Assembly (NCBI GenBank): GCA_029582155.1
Contig: CM055911.1
Span: 21,944,014 to 22,008,013 of the forward strand
Reading direction: 5' to 3'
From: Panopea generosa
Taxonomy: Eukaryota > Mollusca > Bivalvia > Adapedonta > Hiatellidae
Length of the DNA stretch: 64,000 nt
Position numbers and translations under genes: made by a program. Shown here piece after piece: positions 12,991-25,700 of this stretch (position 1 is its first letter; each line of letters starts with the position of its first letter). The notes under the pieces are model-generated. The model saw nothing but the letters and a program-made list of their open reading frames with translations, had not been told where the DNA came from and did no database searches.

Positions 12991-13959
12991 TAGTATAACT
13001 GTCTTATATATACTATACTGTATACATTTACCTGTGCACATTATTGTTTTATACTTTATTTTCTGACCTCAATATCAGATATTGTTATAAGTATGAAAAC
13101 ATATTGGTGGGGGATGTTACAAATCACTGTCAATTTTATGGTGACATTCTATTCTATGCGGGTCTCATAGGGTTACGTCTTGATAATGTTTCACTTCCAA
13201 TCCAGGGCTTATAGATGATACAATGCAAAACTGTCCTATTTCCGTATTTGTTTATATGCAAATAAATCAGTGCTACACTGAAACCTCGACACATTAGCTG
13301 TATCAGCCAGCATATCAATAAATCGTCTTCCGATATGTGTTTACCGATGGTTAGCAGACACTGAACTAGGAATCAATGGACATGTGGTGCATAATGAAAA
13401 GAAACCACTTAAAGGTCATCCGCAGTATCACACATATATCTCATATGACAGAAACTGAAAGTACTTATTTCCGGATATTAGCACGCTATCAGATTGGTTC
13501 TAAACGGTTTGTGTCCATCAAACGTTAATTGCGTATTCACCTAAAGCGACATTACCCAAATAAGAAGAAACGTATTTTATAAAGAAAGAAACAACTTTTT
13601 TATGAATTACAAACAAAACCAGTTATGCGTATTGAATTCAATAAGTAGAACTTACTGGTATTGCCGCCTTAAACAAATTGAACTAAAATACATTTTATTT
13701 CCTAACGAATAATTTGAATTTATTGCTTCTACCATGCTTATTATATTATATCCCCAGAGTTTTTCAGAAGTCAATATATAAGTTCCGGTGTGGTACTGCC
13801 AGTTTGATCGCAACAAATTGGTATTTTGGTGTATTTGCTGAGAAAACCCCGCAGTATGTATTAGCCTGTGTTTCTATAATGCAGACCATACTTGTCTTGA
13901 CTGTTGAGTAAACCCCGCTTTATCCCTACGTTTGATCTGTCACATGATATAATGATATA

Positions 13960-14116
13960 AGCATGCTGATAAGTCTGTTGTTTCAGCAAAAACTGCATGA
14001 CGTAAAAATTTGTTAAGCGTCAATGCTGTGAATTGTGGATCAGGTAAATTGTTCCTGCTATTCCATCGAGGATTTACAGACATGATTCGGGAGATGTCAG
14101 GAATTGGGTAAACCTA
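13960..14116 (+). repeat. Family F repeat, copy 3 (degenerate)
   Basis: Shares the 3' two thirds of the family; the CRE-like site is altered to TGACGTAA at 13998-14005 and the CCAAT box is lost. Confidence 0.5.
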
Positions 14117-15618
14117 ATCATTCTCTACACCTTTTCAATGTGCAACCATCTATTGGTTTTTGTGAGATTATTGCAATATCAAACCTACACATAATCAATC
14201 ACACACGGGAAACGAGTATTAAATAAAGCTTTCACATACTGATAATATTTATCCAGTTTTACAAAATTATTAATAACTTCTACGTCTGCGCTGGAAGCTG
14301 ATTTTGTTACATGTGATATATTTGTTGAAATTAAACTGTATATAGCCACTTACACTATGAATGTAATAAGTGTAAGATTGCTGTAAGATTGATGAGAAAT
14401 ACTGAAAATTAACGGTAAATCTACAGTAAGTACAATCATAAAACTGGTATGGGTAAAAATTAATAGCATGCTAAATGTTATTTAAACCAGATGGAACGGA
14501 GAAACCACTTAGTGGAACTCTTGTAAATTTCTCTTCTTCAAAATATTAAAGTGTTATGATAGTTTCAATAAAACGGAAGTAGTCCGTTTCGAGACAAACA
14601 ATATTGAACATATTCATTAAATAAAATACTTATAGTACATGTATTAACTTTAAAGTTTTTCTTGAAATTATAACACATATCCTATTGATTGTGTACAATA
14701 GTAATATATTAAAAATAAAATAGTACCTAATGCATGTGTGCACTAATAATAAACCTAATTAGATAAGAACCCAATAATCAAAACTTTATTATAACCGATT
14801 CTGAAGCATTTACATGTAATCATCCCTCCAGTAAGCCAACCCGATGCGTTTGCAAAATTATCAGTGACAGTATTTGTAATGCGTTTAATTATTTTTTTCT
14901 TGTAAATTATGCATGACACTGGTTCTTAAGATATGAACAAAAACAATCTTATTCTTCTAATGACACGTCTGAAAATCGTGATTGGAACGTTGTTAAGAGA
15001 GACTGATAGCCTTCAATCCATCAAACCAATACTTTACTTATAAAGATATGTCTCCTTGTCGTAGAAAACTGTATTGTTCTCGCTTATCTTAATGCAATGT
15101 GTGTCGTAACTATATCTTAATCTATCATATGAGTCGTACTCAAAATAATTCAAGTGTATGAAATATGATTGGTGAATTATAATGTTATTGTTACAAAACA
15201 AATTTTAGAGAAAAAAATACAACTGAGATATTTAAATAAAATCGATAGTTACTTTTATTTCCGTCTTGTCTAACTATTTAGTCACTCTTAGCTGCTCTGA
15301 CTATCTTGTCTTATTATTTAGTCGTTCTTATTTCTCTTGTCCGGGTCCGCCTTGGCCGTGTGATCTGATGCGCTGTCGTATACTGACATATCACCGCTGA
15401 AGACCCAGTTTGGTCCTAATTCGCTACATGTATGTGAAAATATTTGCCAATTATTTGCTGAAGGAAGATGGTTCTATTCAGGATGTCTTGTCGTTCTTCG
15501 TAAACAAACTGGATATATCACATAGCCACTCTCTCGTGGAGATCACGGTCATATGATTATGAACATTAGGTATTTACGTGTTCTCGCAGAAGGCACCTGC
15601 TCCTGCGAGTCTCTGTTG
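14117..15618. other. No feature recognised
   Basis: AT-rich intergenic sequence between Y1 and the triplicated segment, with no repeat match inside the window. Confidence 0.4.
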
Positions 15619-15915
15619 ATAATTAAATTCACAACAACGGAATTGACGATTTTTTGGGATCTTTTCAGATGCTCATTCATAATGCATGATATATATATGG
15701 CGATAATTATATGCGAACAACCAAACCATAAATGTACAAACCAGACTTCGGCGAGTGCGCCTAACTACAATGCAAACCATAGATACAATATCAAGGCCTC
15801 TGCAAAACCAAATAAATTTGGTGTCGACTATGACTTGTATACTATGGAATTACATGCAACACATCTAGACAGGGTGGACAAATTCATACATGAAGTAAGA
15901 GCTTTATATGAGTAG
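15553..15915 (+). CDS. 120-residue ORF over first unit of a triplicated segment
   Basis: The frame runs through most of the first unit of a three-copy tandem duplication. Its C-terminal third (a K-P-N-K-F-G-V-D segment to the end) stays partly readable in units 2 (to 16376) and 3 (to 16792), where premature TGA codons end it. A pyrimidine-rich stretch ending ttttcag (about 15669) could be a splice acceptor in each unit. Many differences between units change amino acids, which argues against strong protein constraint. Not recognised. Confidence 0.15.
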   Translation: MIMNIRYLRVLAEGTCSCESLLIIKFTTTELTIFWDLFRCSFIMHDIYMAIIICEQPNHKCTNQTSASAPNYNANHRYNIKASAKPNKFGVDYDLYTMELHATHLDRVDKFIHEVRALYE

Positions 15916-16102
15916 GATCCAGTTAAGGATTCATGACTACTCACATGCTATATAAAGGACATATTGATAAACATTTTGGATTATATAGATACAGTGAATT
16001 CATATATATTAAATTTCATAAAGGGAGATAATTAAATTCACAACAACGGAATTTACGATTTTTTTTTTATCTTTTTAGATGCTCATTTAAAATGCATGAT
16101 TG

Positions 16103-16175
<73 letters not shown>

Positions 16176-16910
16176 GAGATAATTATTTGTGAATAACCAA
16201 GACATAAATGTACAGACCAGACTACGGCGAGTGCGTTTAGCTTCAATACAAACCATAGATATAATATCAAGGCCTCTGCCACCACCAAATAAATTTGATG
16301 TCGACCATGACTTATATACTATGGAATTACAAGCAACACATCTAGACAAGGTTGACAAATTTACATGCATGAAGTGATAGCTTTATATAAGTAGGATCCA
16401 GTTAAAGATTCATGATTACTCACATGCTATATAAAGGACATATTTATAAACCCGTTGGATCATATAGATACAGTGAATTCATATATATTTAATTTCATAA
16501 AGGGAGATAATTCAATTCACAACAACGGAATTTACGATTTTTTTGGATCTTTTCAGATTTTTCATTCACAATGCATGATATATATATATGGAGATAATTA
16601 TTTGTGAATAACCAAGACATTAACGTATAGATCAGACTATGACGAGTGCGCCTAACTACAATGCAAACCATAGATACAATATCAAGGCCTCTGCAAAACC
16701 AAATAAATTTGGTGTCGACCATGACTTATATACTATGGAATTTCATGCAACACCTCTAAACAGGGTGGATATATTTACATACATGAAGTGATAGCTTTAT
16801 ATGAGTAGGATCCAGTTAAGGATCCATGACAACTCACATGCTTTATAAAGGACATATTGATAAACCCGTTGGATCATATAGATACAGTGAATTCATATAT
16901 ATTTAATTAT
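15619..16910 (+). repeat. Three-copy tandem duplication, 0.4-0.48 kb units
   Basis: Units 15619-16027, 16028-16507 and 16508-16910 align end to end, each starting gataattaaattcacaacaacgg-like and ending near a conserved cataaagggagataat junction. Unit 2 is longer because of a (TA)n expansion. The units differ by a modest number of substitutions. Confidence 0.88.
16103..16172. repeat. (TA)n microsatellite
   Basis: Almost pure alternating TA inside unit 2 of the triplication. The equivalent place in units 1 and 3 has only a short tatatata run. Confidence 0.95.
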
Positions 16911-17127
16911 TTATATCGATTTTGTATGTACGCCTGACTTTGCCTTTATTAGTTTTATAAGTCTTTAACAAGGCTATTAAAATGCAGGTTATTGCATGAA
17001 CAAACGCATTACAGTTCAATTATTATCTCTAATATTAATGATACTGCTTTAATGACATAAACGTATTTCTCAATATAACTTCTTTTTTAAAGATAATGCA
17101 AAAAACTTGACAGTTTAGTTGTTTGTT

Positions 17128-17260
17128 TGTTGAGTTAGCGTCATTTTAATGTCAAGTGGGACTAACAGATGATCGGTTAATCTTGCCAATATTCCCTGTC
17201 ATGCTGAAAGGTTAACCAGTACCTGATTACACTCTCAGCTGATACTCGTAATTAAACAAG
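17128..17260 (-). repeat. SINE family A, 3' fragment
   Basis: Carries the 3' half of family A in reverse (gcgtcattttaatgtca, then aacagatgatcggttaat, then aggttaaccagtac). No tRNA head. Confidence 0.6.
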
Positions 17261-19429
17261 AATTTAAAGCGGTGTTTGCGATTAAGAGTTCACATTGTGT
17301 CATCCCTTTCATGATGGACTACAAAGGCGTGTGCCTTTAACAACGTGACATAACAACAAAATAACTATAGCGAAAGACAAGTTGTGAAACATAATATTGA
17401 TAGTCTAAATCACGACACCAGAAAAAAAGGTAGCAAAAAAGTGATTTCTATTTACCCCAATCTTATAAATTGGTCATTCAATCTGAGTTAAATTTACATT
17501 GTAGTTAGTAAGAGCATCTATTTAAGTTATCATAATTGTAGACTATAAAAACAGCACTTAGTTGATATTGTCATATTGACATAATGAGTCAAATTTCAGT
17601 TAATTTAGCTATTAAGTTAGCTATTATGTCAAACAGAAACCTGGTTTAAGTGGATACTTATGTAATGTTGTGTCTCTTGTTGTGTGTACTTGGTTATGTT
17701 TTGTGGTGGTCCTTTACATGACAGTATCCCGTTTATGTCATGAATTCTCTTATTTTTATACACGGGAATCTTTATTTGATATAGAGGCAAATTATATGCT
17801 ATGCCGGACAATCATCATATAGTATTGATATATAACTTACTCAATTGATGTAATACTGCAATAAATATATCTTGTAAAGTATGAGACATTGATAACATTG
17901 TTAACATACCAAGATATTGTATAAATCAAATGATAAGACTAATATAAATGTAATTACGCTACCGGTATTATAAATGACTTATAAAGTAATGGTGGTGTTT
18001 ACTTCAAAATGGATAATAATGTTTCATAAAAGATAAAATCATTATTGATGACCGTATGATAGTTATGGTAGTATTGCTGCTGCACAACAAGTATGCATAT
18101 GCTTATATTTAGCTTACAACGATTGTGAAACTATGTATTAAAACTTAGACAAAATTACGCTCGAAGTCTTCCTGAGTCGAACTAGTACCAATATATGCGG
18201 ATAAATTGTTTTGCTTATGAATATTTCACACACACAAGTATATATATATATATATGGGAGATATAATAAATTAATTAATACACCCAAACAATACTGAATT
18301 CTTTTAAATTATTTAAAAATTTAAAAATATATATATTCTAAACATTCATGTGTATTTTCCGTTCTCTCCATATACAGTTATGTCAAACTAGTGCTTTCCT
18401 TATATTTGCTCGTTACTCTTGGGTCATTTTCACCAACAAATCCTGAGACTCTTCTTAGATCCAAAGTCCATCCTTCCTTAGGTATCCAGTTTACAATAAC
18501 CGATTTAATAATTGTGAGAATCAGTTTTACTATATATAAGATGTCCCTATCTGCTTACATATTTTGGTATGTAAAACATGTTTTCAAAATTAATTTCTGA
18601 GTTCAATTCTAAGAATAGGCTTAAGTATGGTTGGTGAATACCAACACTGACATGCGTGAAAAATGAATTGCCGGCATGTACTTTAACTATGTAGCATTAC
18701 AGCAATATTGTGTTAACAACAGCCAATTTTATCAAATTAAGGCCGAATTCTCAAGAACAAAATTATACTTTATATTGCAAACTGTATCTTAACGATCTGG
18801 CAGTCAGTTTGGTAAGTTTGTTACTCGAAAATTGCTGTAATTTAGCGTTGCAAGACACGATGACCCTTCAATCAAAACTTGTAAATTACTCCCACTAATG
18901 ATTGCTTCTCATATATGCCGCTCACATATTGTTAGAATGTATCAAACATTGACTAGATATCCATAACGATATGCATATAAAAAACAAGAATGCAATCAAT
19001 TTGATAAAAAATTCAAGTCCTGACACATCAATTTATCAAATTGACCATTTTTATAATTCGACAGAAAAACAAGCGATGTCGCATCGAATTCAATGACACA
19101 CGGAGTATTGAGATGATAATACATGTTTATTTTAAAGCATTTTTAGTTAATAACACGAAGCACCATTGGTATTAAGAACGTTTTTATGTGCACATTTATT
19201 GCGGTATAGCAATGGAAATTGCATGGATTGTGCATTATATATTGTTATTGCTGTGTATGACATTTGAATTATGTAAGCTGGGTTAACAACATCAATGTGT
19301 AACCTCTGTGTTTCTAAATCGGTTGAGTGTATTTTATTGCCATATGAACACATATTACAGTATATATGTGTACTATGCATATTAATCAATAAATTCATAA
19401 AGTTGCACAGTGACTAATATGCGAGATAT
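17261..19429. other. Mostly unassigned; one SINE D fragment
   Basis: About 18120-18205 resembles the body of SINE family D (acgctcgaagtcttcctgag). A short (TA)n lies at 18236-18254. Nothing else recognised; the ORFs of 60-83 codons look like chance. Confidence 0.4.
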
Positions 19430-20345
19430 GCTGCCTTTCAGCCATCTACAAGTTATGTGCCCTTTATATAATGGAAACACAATTAAGGCTCTCCGCACAT
19501 TTTAATTTCAAATTTTAACCATACTACTCTTTTTAATTTATATTTCAGATATAGCATTGGGTGAACAGTTACCCCCTGATAGTCGGTTATTTTATCAAGT
19601 GCTTGGATAATTGGCTTTATTTGGAATATATGTATAACACTATGTTGGATGTTTATGAATGCAAGAAATATAGCGACAGACGTTAAACATTTTATATAAT
19701 TCTACAAAACGAATACATATACGAGAGAAATAATATCCCTTACTATTGCATAGATGGAAACAGAATAAAGTGGTAAGCAATCATTATGAAACCTGTCATT
19801 GTATTGGAAAACCTTAACCTGATTGACGGGTGCTCTGATCGCTCTTGTGCTTTCATCTCATCATGGAACTTGACTGTATGAATAAAATTATCAGTCGACC
19901 CGGTAACTTAACTTTAATGCATCGAATTCAACTACTTATTATATAATATAATTCATGACATTTTTGTTGAACGAAAGTAGGGGTTATTCTAAGTGTATCA
20001 AAACAGCATGTTATTTGGTTTGTTTATAAAAAACATCATATTCAATAACTGTATTAAACAGTGTTGAAAGCTATCTTAGCATGTGCCTTCATACATCATC
20101 ATCGTTGGTTAACGCAACCCAGAAGCTGTTTTTGTACACATGTTTGACAAATAATACCTTACTGGGACTATTAATTGTAACAAATGCTCTCTCTTGGCAG
20201 TTAATTCATTGAGCAGAATGACAATGTTGAATCGTCAAAAACTGCAAAATATCAATTCTGAACGTTAACCATCGTCAAGAGACAAACATTGCTATTGATT
20301 ACGCTGTCTGTTATGCTACTTGTATTGTATTACAACAATATCAAT

Positions 20346-21429
20346 TCTGGGAGTGAGTGTTTTTAATGTGTTAAGTTAAGATGCTAAATGGCAACAACTT
20401 TGTTCAGTGATTTAGGCTTCAGACTCATAACAACATATTTACAATTGAACAATATTTGGTGTATGTAACACAATTATAGATACAAATATTTTAAAACTTT
20501 CTATTAGTGTATAAATGTTCTATTAATTCCATATACTATCGACTTAAACTTAAAACATTATGTCATTAAAACAATCTATCAAAATGTTTTCTATTTTTGG
20601 TCGAAAAAAATGTTTTTTATTAAAGACCTCATAATCAAATTGGCAAATTTGAATTGTTTGTCCCACTTTTTTATAATCATTATAAATTGTAAAACAAAAA
20701 TATATTCTGAAAATACAATCATTTTAAATGTCGATCAAAATTTGAACAAACATCGGAGAAATTGTTTAATTGACTAACGTCGATTTTTATCGTAATTTAT
20801 TTTGTGAAACGCAGCCCTGAGCTTTATTAGGGTATTTGGTCATAAACTCCTTATATCTTTTAATAATAGGAGGCATCAACTATATCGCCCATACTTATGG
20901 GCATTTCTTAAATTGATATTTAAAAAGATATTTGTTAAATTTTATTACTTTAGTTATATAGTGTATTAGTCTGTGTTTTTGTCAGAGAATTATAACATTA
21001 AGTATTCATTTTTTCCTAGATAATTTGCTTGCGTCAAGTCATTGTACTTTTTTGATTTTGTAGATAAATATATTGTTTTATTTCCTTCAAAGGAAGAGGA
21101 AAACATGAACATACACATTTATACAACATATCAGAACATATAAAACTTGACAAAACAAAGTAATGTACATGTAATGTAAAAACACAATGTACATGACAAA
21201 ACAATCACGTTAATAAGGATAACAAAACTTAAAAAAAAAAACATAAATAAAACAAACAATTAAATATAATCACATTGAAACTTAATCAACACAAACTTTA
21301 CAATAAGTTATTAATGTCAATATCGTTACTTAAAAAATGTTATCTAACCTTTAGATTTTAGAAATACAATCATTAATTTGAAATATGTAGAACAAAACTA
21401 TTTTATGTAAACATTTTGAACAAAAACTA
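20346..21429. other. No gene recognised
   Basis: Within X2. The stretch 21060-21300 is A-rich on this strand, with atttccttcaaaggaag resembling LINE 3' ends, but there is too little to name. Confidence 0.3.
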
Positions 21430-21668
21430 TTGATGGTCCTCCGTGGCCGAGTGTTCTAAGGCGCCGTCTCAAGATCACTTATCTCTCACTGCTAAAGTCG
21501 TAGTTCGAGTCCCGCTCGCTCCAAACTTTTTTATGTGAGTAAGTTTCCAGTTTCTTTCGGAAGGACGGTAGTTCTACTTAGTCTGAGGTCTTCCTAAACC
21601 AGTAAAACTGGATACGCCATGTTTAACCTGAAATGTGTTGAAAATGGCCTTAAACCTTATTAAAAAAT
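21430..21668 (+). mobile_element. SINE family B (tRNA-Leu/Ser-like head)
   Basis: The head at 21433-21520 has ccgtggccgagtgttctaag (A box) and tagttcgagtcccgctc (B box) with a long variable region as in class II tRNAs. The body contains acggtagttctacttagtctgagg and ends near a run of A. Best preserved of four copies. Confidence 0.75.
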
Positions 21669-21794
21669 ATACTATTGAGAATTATCACAAGCGAATGAGT
21701 GTTGCCCGAGACGTTGCTATTGATATATATCTAGGTTGATACATGCATCATCATGTTCACTTTTAATTTGTTCTATTAAAACCTAATCAAATAT

Positions 21795-21880
21795 TCCACA
21801 AAAGGAATTCGAACCATAGCGGCAAAAACAAATTGTTGATTAAGTTCCACGTCTTAACCACTCGGCCACGGACACAATCA
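21795..21880 (-). repeat. Class II tRNA-like sequence, SINE head or pseudogene
   Basis: The minus strand reads gtccgtggccgagtggttaa and later atggttcgaattcc, good A and B boxes at class II spacing. The acceptor ends do not pair, so it is not a tRNA gene. It lies 127 bp from SINE B in the opposite orientation. Confidence 0.5.
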
Positions 21881-23324
21881 ATGAGAGTGTGTTAGTTTTA
21901 TATTTATACTAATCTTTCAATTGCTTCTCTCGTAATATGGCGAAATGTATTTACTGATTGAACATATTATTTATTTCAATTAATGAAGTTTGTACTCATT
22001 ATTGACTATTAAATATTCTATACTCGATAATAGTACATGTAATTTAAGGTAATTTCTATGTCAGTTTGCGACAACCGCGATAATCTATAACGCAATTAGC
22101 GTATTGGTAGCTAAAATAACTGGACTGAAACGCGCTGACAAATGGCCTTATAATATCCATAAGCCTACTGACAAAGTACGGACATACTTGTAAGTATATT
22201 CTATTCAGTACGTGTAAGCGTTTTTCAGTATGGATTCAGTCTTTAAGCACGTATATTGTCACTTTAAGCAGTTTTCCTAGTGCATGCTGAGCTCCGATTT
22301 ATTATTCATCTTTACGGTTATTGTTTAGATATCAGCACTATAGTCTACAATATCTCTTTACATTCAAATTATGAATTTATCAGTAAGCAAAAAAAAAAAT
22401 GTTTTGTCTGGGTCATTTTATCCTGGTTTCTCATTTCTCAGCATTTTTGTCAGTGTCGAGTAAGGCATTTGTTCTAATTAAAGTAAATGCATAAACATTA
22501 TGTCATAATTTTTATGCTGTCACAGGGAAATATATAGCGTTTAATGTATTACGTTGATCACGGATGTTACAAAGATCAAAGTTCCGTTTGGGAGAAGCTT
22601 TGATTTTTAGTCATATTATTTACCAGAGTATGCTTTTTGCACATGGGGTTCAGTTCATATCTAAACCTACCACCAATGAATATATTAAGTCGATTAACAT
22701 ATATGTTCCTTTCGTAATAGAAAATGCCACATATCCGTTTATTTCCTGACAAAGCAGTGAAACAAAAGAAAAAAATGTTAAGTCCATAATTCAGAGAGAA
22801 AAAAACGATGTTCACTCTTACGCTATGTCTCTTATCATCACTCCATAGCGACGTAGTTTACACCATTATACACACGTACAACGTGCCTCAGCAGAAGCAT
22901 TATTTCCACATATTTCTCGGGAAAATGTGCTATTAAGTTTAACATTGTTCATGTAACCTCTACTTTTTCGCTGAGGAACGTACGTAAGATGATGCCATTT
23001 TATTCAGATGCAATAAGTCATTTGTGATTTTCTGATATTCCCGACAAGACGAAGCAAGCCTCATACTATACTAAAAATGAAATTATCATTATATAATTAT
23101 GTCAACAATAAGGTATGCACCTTACGGCTACGTGATACTAAATTACATTATATCGACTGTTTATGACGAATTAAATGTTTAACTTATTAATATTTACTTC
23201 TTTCAGGGATACTTAATGAGTAAACAATTTAGAGGCGACACAGTTTTATAATCGGATAAAAATAAACTGCGTTGATATCTTATTTTAGTATTGTACTCGT
23301 ATTTCAAAAAGACAGATTCAAAAA

Positions 23325-23600
23325 GATTGGTTAAATATTTAGCATCATCAGAGGATCTATTAACCATACTACTCTTTCCTTGGATCCTGGTAGGTTAACC
23401 AAAAAACGAGCACACACATATTCGCAATTGCATGTTACCGTGAACATTCCCACTGGAATCAGCGAGGAGAGACGAGTGACATAATGTCGTACATGTATTT
23501 TAATCATCACGAGTACCTCGGATTGGTAGGGACTCAAACTCACGACTCGTGGATTGATAGACGCGCCATCAATTAAGTCAACCAGGCCCGACTTATTCAA
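23325..23600 (-). mobile_element. SINE family A, shared with X1
   Basis: Counterpart of the SINE at 5206-5505. The head at about 23540-23600 is eroded; the body and 3' blocks are clear. The ~150 bp beyond its tail also match in X1 and X2. Confidence 0.75.
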
Positions 23601-24118
23601 AATAACATTCGTCTTAATATCTCAATTGAACTAATCGGTCTCCTTTAATAGCAAATGATGAGGAAAGACAACAAAAACTCTGAAATCTGTATTTTCTTCA
23701 ACTAAAATTGATTCTCCTGTTACACTTATATGCATAAAAGTGTATATTCAAACAGATCACAATCAAATACTTGATAAACTTTTTTTTTTTCAAAAAACTT
23801 TTTATCTTTCGTTAATTTATTGACAAATTGTTACAGTTTCAAGAGTACGGCTGTGCGATCACAATAAAGGTAACCAAACGCATTATAAGTTGCCGATGTA
23901 TGTACATGTAGCAATTGTAATCTAAAGACGCCAAAATTGCATGCTTTCCCACTGAAAAATCCTTCCCATACGAATATCCAATTTTCAATCGGTAATTTCT
24001 AATAGGAAACGGAAGTATACTTTTATAATTTTCCTATTGGAATGGTGGTTTTCCAATTGAAAAGAGTCAAATTAAATCGCGGCTGTCCAATTGGAGAGTT
24101 CAAATTGGTATCGGTGTT

Positions 24119-24340
24119 TTGTGATATACATGTATAACAAAGGAGGAAATCATATTGTGTTTTATTGTCATTCTTCTCTCACCACTGATTCGGCGGGAAA
24201 AAAATTGCAGTTTCTTACGGAGATTAGTGTGTAGGAGTACTTGCTAACCTTCCAGGATCCTATGGAAGAGTGAATAGGTTAACTAAGCATCTTTTAGCCT
24301 TCGATGGTAAAAACTAATTAAAAGCTAAATACCAACAGAA
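24119..24340 (+). mobile_element. SINE family A, head missing
   Basis: Starts at the gatatacatg block of the body, keeps ctctcaccactgattcggcg and the aataggttaacta block, and lacks the tRNA head. It is followed by the 3' extension and the 40-bp array. Confidence 0.7.
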
Positions 24341-24449
24341 ATAATCGGAAGTGATATTGTGTTGAATTTAATTGTTCTAATGCATACCGAAATAATAAAC
24401 TGTTGGTGCCCGTTGAAGTAGTCGACAGTGATTTTATAAACTTGAAGTC

Positions 24450-24700
24450 TGTATCCAGATTGAGCGGTTAAGAGTCAGCTTTTGAAAAATGTTATCCGAT
24501 GGAGCGTTTAACAATCATTTTATGAAGCATGTTACCCGATGGAGCGTTTAACAATCATTTTATGAAGGATGTTACCCGATGGAGCGTTTAACAATCATTT
24601 TATGAAGCATGTTACCCGATGGAGCGTTTAACAATCATTTTATGAAGCATGTTACCCGATGGAGCGGTTAACAGTCAAATATAAAGTTTTTTTACCCAAT
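24450..24700 (+). repeat. 40-bp tandem repeat, about five copies
   Basis: Units start at 24491, 24531, 24571, 24611 and 24651 (gtta-cccgatggagcgttta, then acaatcattttatgaagcat), with partial units at each side. Single related units occur at about 6785 and, inverted, at about 33050-33120, so the array is an expansion of one module of the SINE A extension. Confidence 0.9.
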
Positions 24701-24723
24701 ATTTTTTCGATGGAACCACTAAC

Positions 24724-25177
24724 GTCTCACACACCAATTAATTTTGAACTGTTCTACATATAGAGACATGCACTTCTGGAACACTGGATACATTACCAAT
24801 GGTTCTAAAAGTGCCTTATTCCCATAGATAGTCCTCTGTTGGTCTAAATATGCAGAAAAAAACATGGGGTTGACCAGGTTGCTTTTTCACAATTCCGATG
24901 GTTTGATGGCACCCCTTCATTTTTGACAATTCTGCCCATTTGTTGCAGTGTATCACTACGCATCTTTAAACTGTTATAGCATCATCAAACAGTTCCCAGG
25001 GTCACCCAAACTTTGCAGAAATCATGAAAATGTTCCAATGTTCCCATATGCACAAAAAAATATGACATTTTATGCATTTTTTAAAAAAAAATTACCCAAC
25101 CGCTTTACACAGCTCTAATTTCTTGGGCGTAATAATCTTGCTACCGTCATGTAAGGGAGGTAATTGTTCAGTGAGAC
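24724..25177 (+). mobile_element. Family G MITE-like element, copy 2
   Basis: 454 bp bounded by the perfect 7-bp inverted ends GTCTCAC (24724-24730) and GTGAGAC (25171-25177). No ORF. A small non-autonomous DNA transposon is the best reading, though no target duplication is clear. Confidence 0.65.
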
Positions 25178-25700
25178 CCTAAGAGCTGCTATCCGCTTGT
25201 TAATGGGGATTTTACATAATTGTTTTACGTAAAGTATAATAATAATTAATCGCAATTAAGTACAATTCAATGAAATTGACATACCCAAGAAGGACTCTTT
25301 TATATTACACCTATATTTTCTTCCTGCGATGATTAACTGTTTACGTGCACCCAATTGATTACATCTTTATACATACGGTCCCAATAGCCATTTACGCTAT
25401 CAAATAAATCATTTGCCAATTTCGCATCCAGTTATAGTCTCATTTTATGGTGTAAACCGTGGTAAAGTGCTCGGTTCCTTTTATAAATAGTTTACCGCCT
25501 AAATAAATGTCAATCTTATTTTAAGCATCTTTTATTGCAAAATGCTTTCTAAACTAGTGTAAAGTTCCATTATATTCGTGTTACCGATCACTGAGTCGAA
25601 AGCATGCAATTAATATATAACTGCAGTCTAGTTCGTATTGCACAGCGCAACAAGGTACTTTAAGGAAATCCATTATAAACTGCTGTGATTAATACAAAAC

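Larger units (their letters stand above)
9470..13570 (+). repeat. Diverged segmental duplication Y, copy 1
   Basis: Aligns in reverse orientation with 47060-43245. Anchors: 9470-10010 with 47060-46540; 10560-10850 with about 45700-45590; 12090-12330 with 44990-44760; 13040-13570 with 43830-43245. The spacing is similar in both copies. It contains a private MITE (10858-11282) and a LINE tail (12520-12990). No gene is visible in it. Confidence 0.72.
19430..25700 (+). repeat. Diverged segmental duplication X, copy 2
   Basis: Shares with X1 the anchors listed there, and with inverted X3 additionally 19790-20345 (with 40450-39870) and 25325-25565 (with 32615-32375). A short piece at 25640-25700 matches the 8790-9230 anchor. 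It contains a private MITE (24724-25177) and an expanded 40-bp repeat (24450-24700). Confidence 0.7.

Noticed and set aside
16067..16370. Two minus-strand ORFs with I/Y-repeat stretches
   Set aside because: They arise from the (TA)n microsatellite in unit 2 of the triplication.
21795..21880. Functional tRNA gene
   Set aside because: A and B boxes are good but acceptor ends do not pair; the same applies to the heads at 34938-35012, 56868-56968 and 57140-57218.
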